Shown: in pieces, positions 24,624 to 34,959 of the stretch
Layout: every line of letters starts with the position of its first letter
Position numbering within the stretch: position 1 is the stretch's first letter
Assembly (NCBI GenBank): GCA_002110465.1
Contig: NEED01000073.1
Coordinates: 124,001 to 188,000, forward strand
Source of the DNA: an unicellular cyanobacterium SU2
GTDB taxonomy: Bacteria; Cyanobacteriota; Cyanobacteriia; Cyanobacteriales; Microcystaceae
Direction of reading: 5' to 3'
Length of the DNA: 64,000 bases
The notes under the pieces: generated by a model
Database searches by the model: none
Seen by the model: only the letters and a program-made list of their open reading frames with translations
Told to the model about the DNA's origin: nothing
Made by a program: the position numbers and the translations under genes

Positions 24624-26990
24624 ATGGTTTCCCTTGTTCTCGTTTCCCATAGTTTAACTTTAGCCGAAAGTTTGGTCACATTAATTGAGCAAATGGTTCA
24701 AGACTTGGTGAAAATTGCTGTGGCTGCTGGAGTCGATGATCCAGATCATCCTTGGGGAACCGATGTTATTAATATTCAACAAGCCATTGAGTCAGTTTAT
24801 AGTGATGATGGTGTCTTAGTTTTAATGGATTTAGGAAGTGCGGTTTTAAGCGCGGAAATGGCCGTAGAATTCCTCAATCCTGAACAACAAACCAAGGTTA
24901 AATTATCGGCTGCGCCCCTAGTAGAAGGGGCAATAGCAGCAGCAATTATGGCTTCTACAGGAGCCTCTCTTGAGGTGGTAACAACAGAAGCACAACAAGC
25001 TTTAAACCCTAAGTTATCCCAGTTAGAAACCAGTCAACCTACCCCCAGTTTAGAGCCATCAAAGCCATTATCAGAAAACTCTTTAGCTAGAGTGATTAAA
25101 GTCAATACTAAGGACGGATTACATATTCGTCCAGCGGCAAAATTTGTTAAAAAAGCTAATGAATTTGCTACAGAAATTAAAGTTAGAAAAAGAAATAAAT
25201 CTAGTGAATTTATTGATGGAAAAAGCCTTAATCAATTAATGTTATTAGGAGTTAAACAAGGAGAAGAAATTGAGATAGAAGCGGTGGGAGAAAATGCATC
25301 TATTGCTTTAACCTCGCTACAAGATGTAATAGAACAAAGTTCCCTAGAAACTGATGGGTTATCAACCCCATTAACATTAACCCTTAAACCCCAAAAATTG
25401 CCCCTTACAAGGGACGAATTAAGAGGGATTCCCGCATCACCAGGAACCGCGATCGCCCCTGGTCAATTTTATCAACCAACCTTACCCGAAGTAACGGAAA
25501 AAATCAGTCAAAATCCTGAAACCCAATGGCAAAAATTTCAACAAGCGATACACAATGCTAAAGAACAAATTGAAAGTTTAATTACAACAAACACCACCAA
25601 TAATGCCATTTTTCAAGCTCATTTAATATATTTAGATGATCCCGACTTACACAAGCAAACAAAACAGTTAATTTTTGAGCAACAATACACGGCTGCTTTT
25701 GCTTGGAAAACAATCATTGATCAGACGATAACAGAGTATAAAACCTTAGAAACTGACTATTTGCAAGCCAGAGCCATTGATTTACTTGATCTGGGTCAGC
25801 GGGTGCTAAAAATCCTATTGGAAGTAGAAATTCCCCCTTTTATTTTAGACGTTCCTAGTATTATTATTGCTTCTCAATTAGCCCCCTCTCAAGTGACTCA
25901 ATTTAACCCTGAACAAGTGTTAGGAATTGCTACGGCTTTTGGCAGTGCTACGGATCATAGTGCCATCATTGCAAGTTTATTAGGAATTCCCATGGTAGTT
26001 GGGGTGGGAGAAGACTTATTAAAATTAACGCCCAATACGCCCTTAAAAATCGATGGAACCACAGGAGTAATTCAACTCAATCCCTCACCAGAAACCGCCC
26101 AAATTGAGCCGTCTTACCCTTCAATTTCTCCTCAACCGGGTATCACCCGTGATGGTCATCACATCACTCTGGTGGCTAATATAATAGGCGTTAGGGATGC
26201 TCAGTTAGCCATGAGTCATGGCTCTCAAGGGGTGGGGTTACTGCGAACAGAATTTTTGTATTTAGATCGCCGGAGTCCCCCCTCAGAAGCTGAACAAGTG
26301 GAATTTTATCAAGCGATCGCCCAAATCATTGATCCCTATCCTCTAACGATTCGCACTGCCGATCTCGGTGGAGATAAATCGGTTCCATACTTAAATTTTG
26401 AACAAGAAGCCAATCCTTTTTTAGGACAGCGAGGAATCCGTCAAAGTTTAGCAAACCCTGACTTTTTTAAACTACAATTAAGAGCCATTTTAAGGGTGAG
26501 TGCCGAGTTTAATCTGCGGGTAATGTTACCGATGATTAGTTGCTTAGAAGAAATAAAACTGACTAAACAATTGATTAAAGAAGTCCAACAAGAATTACAA
26601 CAAGAAAAGATTCCCTTTAATGAAACACTTCCCCTAGGGATTATGCTGGAAGTTCCTGCTGCCGTTATTATAGCTGATCAATTAGCCTCAGAAGTAGATT
26701 TTTTTAGCCTGGGAACCAATGATTTAACCCAATATTTAATGGCAGCTGATCGCACTAATCCTCAAGTGATTAATTTAACAACTGGTTTGCCGCCAGCCTT
26801 ATTAAGATGTATTGAGCAAAGTGTTAGGATTGCCCAAGAAAAAGGTATTAAAGTTAGTGTTTGTGGTCAGTTAGCTTCTAGTCCTGATGCTATTCCTATT
26901 TTACTGGGTTTAGGGGTGAATGAATTGAGTATTAATCCCCCTATGATTTCTCAAATTCGAGATACAATTGCTCAATTATCTCTTGAGTAA
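24624..26990 (+). CDS. dhaM: DhaM-HPr-enzyme I fusion (PTS phosphoryl transfer protein)
   Basis: This 788-residue protein fuses three parts. The DhaM domain (1-130) has the phospho-His in LVSHSLTLAESL. The HPr domain (about 150-235) has GLHIRPAAKFVKKA. The enzyme I part (about 265-788) has TDHSAIIASL for the phospho-His, LRTEFLYLDR and the catalytic Cys in VSVCGQLASS. All phosphorylation sites are kept, so PEP phosphate can pass within one chain to DhaL. Cyanobacteria mostly lack sugar PTS, so this is probably a dedicated kinase system. Confidence 0.93.
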   Translation: MVSLVLVSHSLTLAESLVTLIEQMVQDLVKIAVAAGVDDPDHPWGTDVINIQQAIESVYSDDGVLVLMDLGSAVLSAEMAVEFLNPEQQTKVKLSAAPLVEGAIAAAIMASTGASLEVVTTEAQQALNPKLSQLETSQPTPSLEPSKPLSENSLARVIKVNTKDGLHIRPAAKFVKKANEFATEIKVRKRNKSSEFIDGKSLNQLMLLGVKQGEEIEIEAVGENASIALTSLQDVIEQSSLETDGLSTPLTLTLKPQKLPLTRDELRGIPASPGTAIAPGQFYQPTLPEVTEKISQNPETQWQKFQQAIHNAKEQIESLITTNTTNNAIFQAHLIYLDDPDLHKQTKQLIFEQQYTAAFAWKTIIDQTITEYKTLETDYLQARAIDLLDLGQRVLKILLEVEIPPFILDVPSIIIASQLAPSQVTQFNPEQVLGIATAFGSATDHSAIIASLLGIPMVVGVGEDLLKLTPNTPLKIDGTTGVIQLNPSPETAQIEPSYPSISPQPGITRDGHHITLVANIIGVRDAQLAMSHGSQGVGLLRTEFLYLDRRSPPSEAEQVEFYQAIAQIIDPYPLTIRTADLGGDKSVPYLNFEQEANPFLGQRGIRQSLANPDFFKLQLRAILRVSAEFNLRVMLPMISCLEEIKLTKQLIKEVQQELQQEKIPFNETLPLGIMLEVPAAVIIADQLASEVDFFSLGTNDLTQYLMAADRTNPQVINLTTGLPPALLRCIEQSVRIAQEKGIKVSVCGQLASSPDAIPILLGLGVNELSINPPMISQIRDTIAQLSLE

Positions 26991-27065
26991 CATACCTTAC
27001 GGGGTGATAACCAGCTTAAAATTGAGGCAGGGTGTAGGAAAAATATGATAATGTCTGGCTTTTAG

Positions 27066-27095
27066 TTTTCTTGTACTGCTGCAAGATGTCAGTTT
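27066..27095. repeat. copy of the right end of the 6360-6533 element
   Basis: The 30 bases closely match those at the right end of the element at 6360-6533 (around TACTGGTGCAAGATATCAGT), with most positions the same. No matching left end is seen here, so it is a fragment. It lies in the 213-bp gap between dhaM and the sulfotransferase gene. Confidence 0.5.
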
Positions 27096-27203
27096 TACCT
27101 AGTTAATTGATCATCGATGCGAGAAATGATAGTATTGCTCTAATATTCTCTAAGTAAAATACTTTGAGAGCTTGCATAAAATTGATGGGGCTAAGAAATA
27201 TTT

Positions 27204-28100
27204 ATGGAACTGGTTAATTTTATTCTCATTGGTGCTGTGAAGTCAGGAACAACCTCTGTTTATAACTATTTAAAAGATCACCCACAGGTTTATATGAGTC
27301 CCATAAAAGAACCAAAGTTTTTTCAATGGGATGGAGAAACTAGACGTTTTTCAACACAATTAGATGACAAGATTTATCATGATGCCATTAAAACCTTTGA
27401 TGAATACAAAAGATTATTTTCAGAGGTAAAAGATGAAATTGCTATTGGAGAAGCAAGTGTTAGCTATCTCTATAATAAAGAAGCCCCAGAAAGAATTTAT
27501 CGGCGGTTTCCCCAAGTCAAGTTAATCGCGATTTTAAGACATCCTGCAGATCGAGCATTTTCTCACTATTTACATACTAAATGGTTAGGTCATGAACCCT
27601 TAAGTTTTCCAGAGGCACTAAAACAAGAAAACCAGAGAATCAACTCTAACTGGGGACCAAGTTGGCACTATAAACAGCAAGGATTTTATTATCAACAAAT
27701 TAAACGATATAAATCCCTGTTTGATATCAGTCAAATGAAAATTTATTTATATGACGAATTAAAAAAAGATTCCTTAAGTTTAATGAAAAATATCTATCAA
27801 TACCTGGGGGTTGATACAACTTTCACGTCTAATGTAAATCAAAAATATAATGTTCGTTCGTTTCCTAAAAATCAACTCTTACACGGAATGTTTAATAAAC
27901 CGAATGTGATCAAAGATACATTGAAAAATATCTTTCCTAAAAATTGGCGTAAAAATTTGGTAGCTTCTGTTAACAAGCAAAATAATTGGAAACCGAAATT
28001 AGACCCTCAGCTACGTCAGGAATTAACACAAGAGTATAAAGAAGATATCTTAAAGCTTCAAGATTTAATCGATAAAGACTTATCTGTGTGGATTTCTTAG
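27204..28100 (+). CDS. sulfotransferase domain protein
   Basis: This 298-residue protein is of the PAPS-dependent sulfotransferase family. The 5'-phosphosulfate-binding loop is at the N-terminus (FILIGAVKSGTTSVYNYL). The 3'-phosphate-binding segment is LIAILRHPADRAFSHYLH. It resembles bacterial heparan-type (NDST-like) enzymes, which sulfate polysaccharides or lipids. The substrate is unknown. It converges with glgP across a hairpin-rich gap. Confidence 0.88.
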   Translation: MELVNFILIGAVKSGTTSVYNYLKDHPQVYMSPIKEPKFFQWDGETRRFSTQLDDKIYHDAIKTFDEYKRLFSEVKDEIAIGEASVSYLYNKEAPERIYRRFPQVKLIAILRHPADRAFSHYLHTKWLGHEPLSFPEALKQENQRINSNWGPSWHYKQQGFYYQQIKRYKSLFDISQMKIYLYDELKKDSLSLMKNIYQYLGVDTTFTSNVNQKYNVRSFPKNQLLHGMFNKPNVIKDTLKNIFPKNWRKNLVASVNKQNNWKPKLDPQLRQELTQEYKEDILKLQDLIDKDLSVWIS

Positions 28101-28131
28101 ATCCTTCAATCGTCTTGAGGAATTATTAGGA

Positions 28132-28178
28132 ATCAATAGGTTTCCTATTGATCAAGGGTAGCCAATGATTGACTACCC
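28132..28178. terminator. two hairpins between convergent sulfotransferase gene and glgP
   Basis: ATCAATAGG (28132-28140) pairs with CCTATTGAT (28144-28152). Next to it GGGTAG (28156-28161) pairs with CTACCC (28173-28178). The gap is only 95 bp between two gene ends, so they probably act as terminators for both strands. Confidence 0.55.
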
Positions 28179-28195
28179 GACCGTAGATTTAGAAT

Positions 28196-30715
28196 TTAAA
28201 CCTTTAATCCGGCATTATCTTGGGAGTAGGATTGTAATTTAATGGTGACGGGTTTAGTATTCCAGATATTATCACAATATTCTTGGATAGAGCGATCGCT
28301 AGAAAACTTACCCATTCGGGCTACATTCAAAATAGACATCCGACTCCAATAGTCTTGATCCTTGTATGCTTCATCTACCTTATTTTGACAGTCAATATAA
28401 GCTTGATAATCCGCTAATAAAAGATAGGGATCATCATACAATAAATTATCGACAATAGGTTTAAATAAATCACAATCTCCGTGGGAGAAAAACCCAGAAC
28501 TAATTAAGTCAATAACCCCTTTTAATTCTTCATGTCCTTCATAGTAATTGCGGGGGAAATAGCCTTGAGATTTGACTTGAGTCACTTCTGGACTGGTTAA
28601 CCCAAACAGGAAAAAGTTTTCCTCTCCAACTTCTTCCCGAATTTCTACGTTAGCACCATCAAGGGTTCCAATGGTTAACGCCCCATTGAGAGAAAATTTC
28701 ATATTACCGGTTCCTGAGGCTTCTTTCCCTGCGGTAGAAATTTGTTCGGATAAATCAGCCGCCGGATAAACCCGTTGTCCTAGGGTAACATTGTAATCGG
28801 GAAGGAAGACCACTTTCAGGCGATCACGGATATCAGGATCATTATTCACCACATCCCCCACCGATGTAATTAACTTAATAATACGCTTGGCCATGAAGTA
28901 TCCAGGAGCCGCTTTACCACCGAAAATAAAGGTACGAGGGGCAATATCTAAATCAGGATTATGCTTGAGACGGTTATAAAGGGTGATAATGTGTAAGACA
29001 TTCAAATGTTGGCGTTTGTATTCATGGATGCGTTTCACTTGAACATCAAACAAAGACGCAGGGTTAACGGTAATTCCTACTTTGGTTTGAATGTAATTGG
29101 CTAAATCTTGTTTCACCCCTTGTTTAACCTCACGCCACTGGTGACGAAAAGAAGGATCATCGACGAACCTTTCTAATTGTCGTAATTCATGAAGATGTTT
29201 AATCCAATTGTCCCCAATTTTACTGGTAATTAATTGGGTGAGTCGGGGGTTACTTTGAACCATCCAACGACGAGGAGTAACCCCATTAGTAACGTTGGTA
29301 AATTTTTCGGGAAACAGTTCATAAAAGTCCCGCAATACAGTTTCTTTGAGTAATTCTGAATGTAAGGCAGCTACTCCATTAATAGCATGGGAACCCACAC
29401 AAGCTAAATTAGCCATGCGGACATATTTTTCCCCACTTTCATCGATGAGAGAAAGACTAGAAAGCCTAGATCCATTCCCTGGAAATTTAATGCGGACTCG
29501 ATCAAGAAATCGTTGATTAATTTCATAGATAATTTCCATAGGTCGGGGAAGTAACCGACCAAAAATACTCAATGGCCATTTTTCTAAGGCTTCAGGCAAT
29601 AGGGTATGGTTAGTATAACCAAAGGTGTTGTGGGTAATCTCCCAAGCTTTATCCCAGTCATAATGATGAATGTCCACTAACAACCGCATCAACTCAGCAA
29701 CTCCCACCGCAGGATGGGTATCATTAAGTTGAGCCGCCCATTGTTCATGAAAATTATCTAAGTTGGGATTTTCTGTTAAATGAATACGAATCATATCCTG
29801 TAGGGAACAGGATACAAAGAAATATTGCTGTTGTAGTCGTAACTCTTTCCCTTGAATGGGTTCGTCGTTAGGATAGAGGACTTTACTGAGATTTTCGGAG
29901 TGAACCTTACTATCGACTGCCCCGTAATAGTCTCCTAGATTAAAGCGTTGAAAATCAAAGGATTCACAAGCTTCTGATCGCCATAATCGTAGGGTATTGG
30001 CGGTGTTAACTCTGTATCCTAAAATAGGCGTATCGTAGGGAATGCCTTTAACCACGTAAGCAGGAACCCAACGGACTCTGTAGGCTCCATAATCATCGGT
30101 ATAGGGTTCGGTATGACCCCCAAAATTAACGGTAACTGAAGCTTCAGGACGAGCAATTTCCCAAGGGTTGCCATATTGTAACCATTTGTCAGTAATTTCA
30201 ACTTGCCAACCGTTGCGGATTTCTTGGTCAAAAATCCCAAATTCATAGCGAATTCCATAGCCGATAGCCGGGATTTCTAGACTGGACAAAGAGTCCATAT
30301 AACAAGCGGCTAATCTTCCCAAACCCCCATTGCCTAACCCTGGTTCTTCTTCTGTATCGATTAATTCTTGAAGATTTAGTCCTGATTCTTCTACTGCTTG
30401 ACGAATTTCTTTTTCAATACCTAAGTTGATTAAATTGTTACCTAAATGGGGACCTACTAGGAATTCTGCTGATAGATAACAAACGGTTCTAACGTCTTTT
30501 TTGAGATAAGTTTGTACCGTATTTAACCAGCGTTGCAGGAGGCGATCGCGGACAGTATAAGCTAACGCCATGTAGAAATCATGTTTCGTGGCAATAGCCG
30601 GAAATTTTCCTTGAATATAGAAAAGATTGTCGAGGATTGCTCGTCGAAGGGTTTCTATCTCTAATCCTGTACGATCATCTTCTATAGTGAATTGTTTTGA
30701 TAAAGATGCAGTCAT
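28196..30715 (-). CDS. glgP: glycogen phosphorylase
   Basis: This 839-residue glycogen/starch phosphorylase releases glucose-1-phosphate from glycogen in the cytoplasm. Seen are the N-terminal LSAEFLVGPHLGNNL, GLGNGGLGRLAACY and the PLP-Lys context EASGTGNMKFSLNGAL. The length is normal. It stands opposite glgB in glycogen metabolism, though the two are far apart here. The start is ATG at 30715. Confidence 0.97.
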   Translation of the reverse strand: MTASLSKQFTIEDDRTGLEIETLRRAILDNLFYIQGKFPAIATKHDFYMALAYTVRDRLLQRWLNTVQTYLKKDVRTVCYLSAEFLVGPHLGNNLINLGIEKEIRQAVEESGLNLQELIDTEEEPGLGNGGLGRLAACYMDSLSSLEIPAIGYGIRYEFGIFDQEIRNGWQVEITDKWLQYGNPWEIARPEASVTVNFGGHTEPYTDDYGAYRVRWVPAYVVKGIPYDTPILGYRVNTANTLRLWRSEACESFDFQRFNLGDYYGAVDSKVHSENLSKVLYPNDEPIQGKELRLQQQYFFVSCSLQDMIRIHLTENPNLDNFHEQWAAQLNDTHPAVGVAELMRLLVDIHHYDWDKAWEITHNTFGYTNHTLLPEALEKWPLSIFGRLLPRPMEIIYEINQRFLDRVRIKFPGNGSRLSSLSLIDESGEKYVRMANLACVGSHAINGVAALHSELLKETVLRDFYELFPEKFTNVTNGVTPRRWMVQSNPRLTQLITSKIGDNWIKHLHELRQLERFVDDPSFRHQWREVKQGVKQDLANYIQTKVGITVNPASLFDVQVKRIHEYKRQHLNVLHIITLYNRLKHNPDLDIAPRTFIFGGKAAPGYFMAKRIIKLITSVGDVVNNDPDIRDRLKVVFLPDYNVTLGQRVYPAADLSEQISTAGKEASGTGNMKFSLNGALTIGTLDGANVEIREEVGEENFFLFGLTSPEVTQVKSQGYFPRNYYEGHEELKGVIDLISSGFFSHGDCDLFKPIVDNLLYDDPYLLLADYQAYIDCQNKVDEAYKDQDYWSRMSILNVARMGKFSSDRSIQEYCDNIWNTKPVTIKLQSYSQDNAGLKV

Positions 30716-30972
30716 GAGGCTTTTTTGATCTTCTTTATTAGAGGATATATAATTCTCAGTTTAGAATGAGTTGCTCTTAGAATTTCCTTGAAGAAATCTT
30801 AAATTTTTATTAACGTTAAGAAGAGATATGAATTAGGTTAAGTTTTGAATAATTTTTTCTCAATTGATAGTTGGTTCTCACGTTAATTAATACAATTATT
30901 GACATACTTCCCAGTCAAATTAAAGATGATGGTTTAGTATGCCAATGAAATGTTGATCAACTTAAACTAAAG

Positions 30973-31497
30973 TTAGTTGCTCATCAGTTTAAGAACTTCT
31001 CGTTGTAGCGAGGGGTCGTCTTGAACTTTAGTTGCGATCGCATTAAACTCTTGGATGGTAAACCCTTGAGATTTAACCAATTCCCGTTGCTTCAGTCGAT
31101 CTTCTTGGGCAATTTTCCTGACTTCGGGAAAAACGTTCTCGAATTTTTCAAGATCTTCATCTGAAAAGTTTCCTGTAGAAGCTGCTGGATTACTTTTTTG
31201 TTTAGCAATTTCTTGAAAACGTTGTCCGCTTAATCCTTCATTTTCAAGGACTTCAAGCATTTTTCGTTCAGTTTCTTGGGCTAAATCCCGTTGTTTTTTC
31301 ACAGTTTCTGCAAATTTTTCAAGATCTTGTTCACTAATATTTTCAGCAGCCTGAGCTATCGTATATCCTTTAGTTATCTGTTCAGATGCACCTCCTAAGA
31401 CGGATTCTTGGGTTTGACTCAACACTGGAAGTCCTCCCACCCCCAACACTAAAGGTAAAGTTCCGATAAATCCTCCCAAAAGCAGTTTTTTAAACAT
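30973..31497 (-). CDS. DUF4168-domain secreted protein
   Basis: This 174-residue protein has a signal peptide (LLLGGFIGTLPLVLGVGGLP) and then two similar helical segments (DLEKFAETVKKQRDLAQ and DLEKFENVFPEVRKIAQE). It is a paralogue of the protein at 10769-11257. The function is unknown. The flanking gaps of about 250 bp hold no other gene. Confidence 0.72.
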   Translation of the reverse strand: MFKKLLLGGFIGTLPLVLGVGGLPVLSQTQESVLGGASEQITKGYTIAQAAENISEQDLEKFAETVKKQRDLAQETERKMLEVLENEGLSGQRFQEIAKQKSNPAASTGNFSDEDLEKFENVFPEVRKIAQEDRLKQRELVKSQGFTIQEFNAIATKVQDDPSLQREVLKLMSN

Positions 31498-31740
31498 TTT
31501 ATGATTTCCTTAACAATATGAATTTGTCCCTATCCGTTAATTCAGATAGTTTTTTTGTTCTCTGTTCATCGATGATGAAAGAGTTCCGTTGATTCTAACA
31601 ACTCTTGATTCAAAAGGGAAAAGAGATTAGGGAATTTTAATGGTATTTTCATTTTTTCGACAGTTCAATCTAATAGAATAAATTCCCTCCTACACAAGCG
31701 ATCGCCCCTGTCACCAATCAAGAAAATGATTGATTATCAC

Positions 31741-32382
31741 TTAGCTAAGGATATCTTGTTCAAATTGCCTCAGTGCCACACTAGATCCTTTATCCCAGGC
31801 TAATTCAATATATTTTGGCAGGATTTCTTTAACATTAATCTTAGCAAACATTAGACTAACGGAACTTTCTTTATAGCTGTTCTCTTCTAACAGATAAATG
31901 CTTAATTCTGGTTGACGATAGATCCATAGTTCGGGAATCTTTAAGCATTGATAAGATTCAACATTGGTTAGGGAAGCAAAATCAACTTCTATGGCTAAAT
32001 CTGGGGGAGGATCAATAGCTAAATCAATTTTTTCTTTTCCTAAAATAGCCTCTCTATTTTCCACATAAAAGCAGGTATCAGGTTCTACTCCTGCGAGGTT
32101 AAAAGATTTAAGGGTAATGGGATCAACATAGTGCCAATCTTTCCCTTGTTTCCGTAATAAACTTTTGACTAAATCTCGAAGGGTATCAATACGATTTCCA
32201 TGACTAGGTAAGGGTGACATGAGACGAATTTCTTGAATTTTTCCATCAAAATAAATCTTGGGAAGGATGTTTTCTTGACGAATATCTAGGAGTTTTTCAT
32301 AATCTTTCCAGCTTTGATGTTGGAGGATAATTACACTTCCTGGGGTGAGGGTTAAAGTATCTTGATTAACAGTAATAAACAT
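31741..32382 (-). CDS. Uma2-family (DUF820) putative nuclease
   Basis: The third full Uma2 member, of 213 residues. Typical segments are the GKIQEIRLMSPLPSHGNRID stretch, VEPDTCFYVENRE, PPDLAIEVDFASL and KIPELWIYRQPELSIYLL. It diverges from the two dnd-island members. A strong ribosome-binding site is not obvious. Its role is unknown; Uma2 copies are often numerous and dispersed in cyanobacteria. Confidence 0.8.
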   Translation of the reverse strand: MFITVNQDTLTLTPGSVIILQHQSWKDYEKLLDIRQENILPKIYFDGKIQEIRLMSPLPSHGNRIDTLRDLVKSLLRKQGKDWHYVDPITLKSFNLAGVEPDTCFYVENREAILGKEKIDLAIDPPPDLAIEVDFASLTNVESYQCLKIPELWIYRQPELSIYLLEENSYKESSVSLMFAKINVKEILPKYIELAWDKGSSVALRQFEQDILS

Positions 32383-32404
32383 AGTTTTGAGGAGTTAAAA
32401 TAAC

Positions 32405-32455
32405 CTTAGTAGGTTTGTAGTGAGGGCTTTAGTCCTTCTGACTTACAATAAAGAA
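32405..32455. repeat. partial copy of a dispersed MITE-like family
   Basis: GTTTGTAGTGAGGGCTTTAG and the following bases match one end of the elements at 36580-36706 and 47244-47374. It lies between the Uma2 and GH116 genes. Confidence 0.45.
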
Positions 32456-32457
32456 AG

Positions 32458-34863
32458 TTAAGCACGAAAATGAGTTAAGACTCCATAAATTCCCCAAATA
32501 GCCATCGCCCGTAAATAATGACATACCCGAAAGGTTCCAACAGCCGTTATCGCTTCAGGAGTCCGAAATTGCAAGCCATTTTCATACACTTGTTTAACCA
32601 CCACTTCCGTTAACTTAAATGCCTCATCTTTGCGTCCCATTTGTACCAGAAATGCCCCTAAACCAAAGTTAATTCCCGTCCAAATTTCTTGGGGATGAGT
32701 TGAATTAGGATCTTCAGGAGTTCCATCGGGTTTCATGCCATTGGCTGCCCCATATTTTCCATTTTGGAACTTTAAAAAACAAGCCTCATAAACCTTGTTT
32801 AAAGCTAACTGAATATATTGATTTTCTACAACATCAGGTAATCCTAATAAACGGGCATAAAATTGACCACACAATTGATCGGCCATCACCACATCAGAAT
32901 CACTTTTACTATCGAGTTTATAGTATTTTCCATTCCACAAAGTATCATGATAAATTGAGCGAGATTGTTGTAGCCAATCCTGATAATTTGTGATACAATC
33001 ATCAGTGAACTCTGGTTCTAAGTCTAAATTTTGGGGAGGGTTTTCTAAGAGAATTTGACCAATTTTAATCGCCGCTTCTAGGGCAGCTATCCACAATCCA
33101 CCACAATAAGCACTTATTCCTTGTAATTGCCAATCATCAAAAGTTTGATCCGGTGCGCCAGAATTTTCGGGAATACCATCATTATCTAAATCAAAGGTTT
33201 TTAGATAGGCTAAAGTGTCTGTAATTGCTGGCCAACATTCTCCTAGAAACTCTGTATCTTTGCCTGGCGTTAATAAATAATCCCGATACACTTGTAGGAC
33301 AAAATCACTGCCTAAATCTTTCCACAAATTACAATCTTGATAGCTAGTATAATTAGTTTTTTTCCAGGGATGTTCATTAGGCGCACCTAAATCATGAGGG
33401 GTTGCCCCTTTAACTTTTCTAATGGCTTTTGCCTGATTATATCCAATAATTCTAGGGGTATCATCAGAAGTTGGAATTGCCCTAGCAAAGGCTTCTAAAA
33501 CCGACTTTTCTATTCTCGGCCAAAGCATCATTAACCCAAAGGAACCATACAACCGAACATCTAAACTTTCATACCAACGATAGTCCAAACATTCGAGGAC
33601 ACCAAACTGTCCAATAGGGTCATTTTCTGAGGCCGCTGTCCATAACGTTCCCCCATCAGTGAGTAAATATAATTCATTAAACAACGCCATTTTGAACCAG
33701 TCGGGTAAGTCATCCCGTTTAATAATAGGAGACTGCCATTCTTCAATTCTGTTATACCAAACATCAGAATGTTTTAAAGCGGTTCTAATCATTGCCCAAC
33801 CATTCTTACCATTGCGGCCAAAAAAGTCAGTATAGCGGCGATAATATTGTACTCCCTGAGCAAATTCTGTGACCGGAAAATCCCAGGCTAAAATAAAAGG
33901 AATTTTCTTAGTTCTTCCAGGACGAATGGTAAACCGTATCGCCATAGCTGCGGCAATTTGTTCTCCGGGTTCTGCGGGGGTTTCATCTTCAGTATCTGGT
34001 AACGACCCATTCATAGCAAAATTGTCCCAAACCTCGGAACCATCACCCTTGGGGTTCCATTTTCCTAGATAAAAAACCTCCACACTAGGGTTAGTCACAC
34101 TAGCAATGCAAATTTGACCTTCTCCTTCCTGAACTTGATCCTGGAGTTGAATGCGGTTGAGGATGAACCCAACACGGAAGTTATCTTGCACCCATTGATT
34201 AAAATTGCCCGTACTCTGTCCCCATCGAGGTTGATATTCATATTCGGGACTCCCATCGTCTCTAACGGTAATTTCAGGAGATTTAATCGCATTCGTGAAC
34301 CATCCCACAATATTTTGCCACGTCACCATAATGCTGAGGGTAATGGGTTGATCCGTGGGGTTGTGGGCAGTCCATTCAAAAATCGCCAGGGGATAGCTGG
34401 TTTCTTGATAATTATGAGGAATAATCGGCGAAAATTGCTCACAGGTTAGCTGAGTTTGAAAGACCCCTTGATATTCGTACCAACTGCGAGGATAAAGGGC
34501 GTGATAGGTTCCTTTTTCTGTGGGATACCAATTCCAACGGGATAGGGTTCCATCTTCGGGAGGTTGGCTACACAGGGCGTAAGCTTGGGCATTTTCCCCT
34601 TCGGGTTGTTCAAAAACACTAAACTGACAGGCGGGAATGCTACCGAATGTATGTTCCCCTCCATCGAGATGCCACAGGTTAAAGTCACCACGGGGGGAAC
34701 GGCCAATGCAACCTGACCCAAAGCCACCTAGGGGCATTCCATGGTTGGGTCCATCGTCTATATTACTGGCTCTTCCTACTGTATAGGGGTTATCCCATCC
34801 TTTACCAATGGGACGTTTCCAAGCGCAAGGGGGAATGTTAGGGAGGGAGAATAATGTTTTCAT
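32458..34863 (-). CDS. GH116-family glycosidase (GBA2-like)
   Basis: This protein of about 801 residues is related to the non-lysosomal glucosylceramidase (GBA2) family, GH116. The N-terminal domain opens with MPLGGFGSGCIGRSPRGDFN. The (alpha/alpha)6 barrel contains YLLTDGGTLWTA, LYGSFGLMMLWPRIE and ISAYCGGLWIAALEAA. I chose ATG 34863 (MKTLFSLPNIPPC) over a TTG at 34896. The substrate is unknown; beta-glucosides or glucosylated lipids are possible. The catalytic Glu/Asp pair was not pinned down. Confidence 0.88.
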   Translation of the reverse strand: MKTLFSLPNIPPCAWKRPIGKGWDNPYTVGRASNIDDGPNHGMPLGGFGSGCIGRSPRGDFNLWHLDGGEHTFGSIPACQFSVFEQPEGENAQAYALCSQPPEDGTLSRWNWYPTEKGTYHALYPRSWYEYQGVFQTQLTCEQFSPIIPHNYQETSYPLAIFEWTAHNPTDQPITLSIMVTWQNIVGWFTNAIKSPEITVRDDGSPEYEYQPRWGQSTGNFNQWVQDNFRVGFILNRIQLQDQVQEGEGQICIASVTNPSVEVFYLGKWNPKGDGSEVWDNFAMNGSLPDTEDETPAEPGEQIAAAMAIRFTIRPGRTKKIPFILAWDFPVTEFAQGVQYYRRYTDFFGRNGKNGWAMIRTALKHSDVWYNRIEEWQSPIIKRDDLPDWFKMALFNELYLLTDGGTLWTAASENDPIGQFGVLECLDYRWYESLDVRLYGSFGLMMLWPRIEKSVLEAFARAIPTSDDTPRIIGYNQAKAIRKVKGATPHDLGAPNEHPWKKTNYTSYQDCNLWKDLGSDFVLQVYRDYLLTPGKDTEFLGECWPAITDTLAYLKTFDLDNDGIPENSGAPDQTFDDWQLQGISAYCGGLWIAALEAAIKIGQILLENPPQNLDLEPEFTDDCITNYQDWLQQSRSIYHDTLWNGKYYKLDSKSDSDVVMADQLCGQFYARLLGLPDVVENQYIQLALNKVYEACFLKFQNGKYGAANGMKPDGTPEDPNSTHPQEIWTGINFGLGAFLVQMGRKDEAFKLTEVVVKQVYENGLQFRTPEAITAVGTFRVCHYLRAMAIWGIYGVLTHFRA

Positions 34864-34927
34864 AGCATTTATCTTAACCTGCTCAGATGACCTCAAACCA
34901 GATCTGCTGAAGGATTATAACCACCTG

Positions 34928-34945
34928 TTATAATATGTTATATAA
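34928..34945. promoter_or_regulatory. near-palindromic promoter site before vapBC-like genes
   Basis: TTATAATATGTTATATAA includes a TATAAT -10-like hexamer (34929-34934) and is almost palindromic. It lies 15 bp before the antitoxin ATG, where antitoxin autoregulation usually acts. Confidence 0.4.
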
Positions 34946-34959
34946 ACTATTGATAAGTC

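Noticed and set aside
33869-34449. Plus-strand reading frames opposite the GH116 gene
   Set aside because: They are antisense to a well-supported long coding region, have no family match and no ribosome-binding context.
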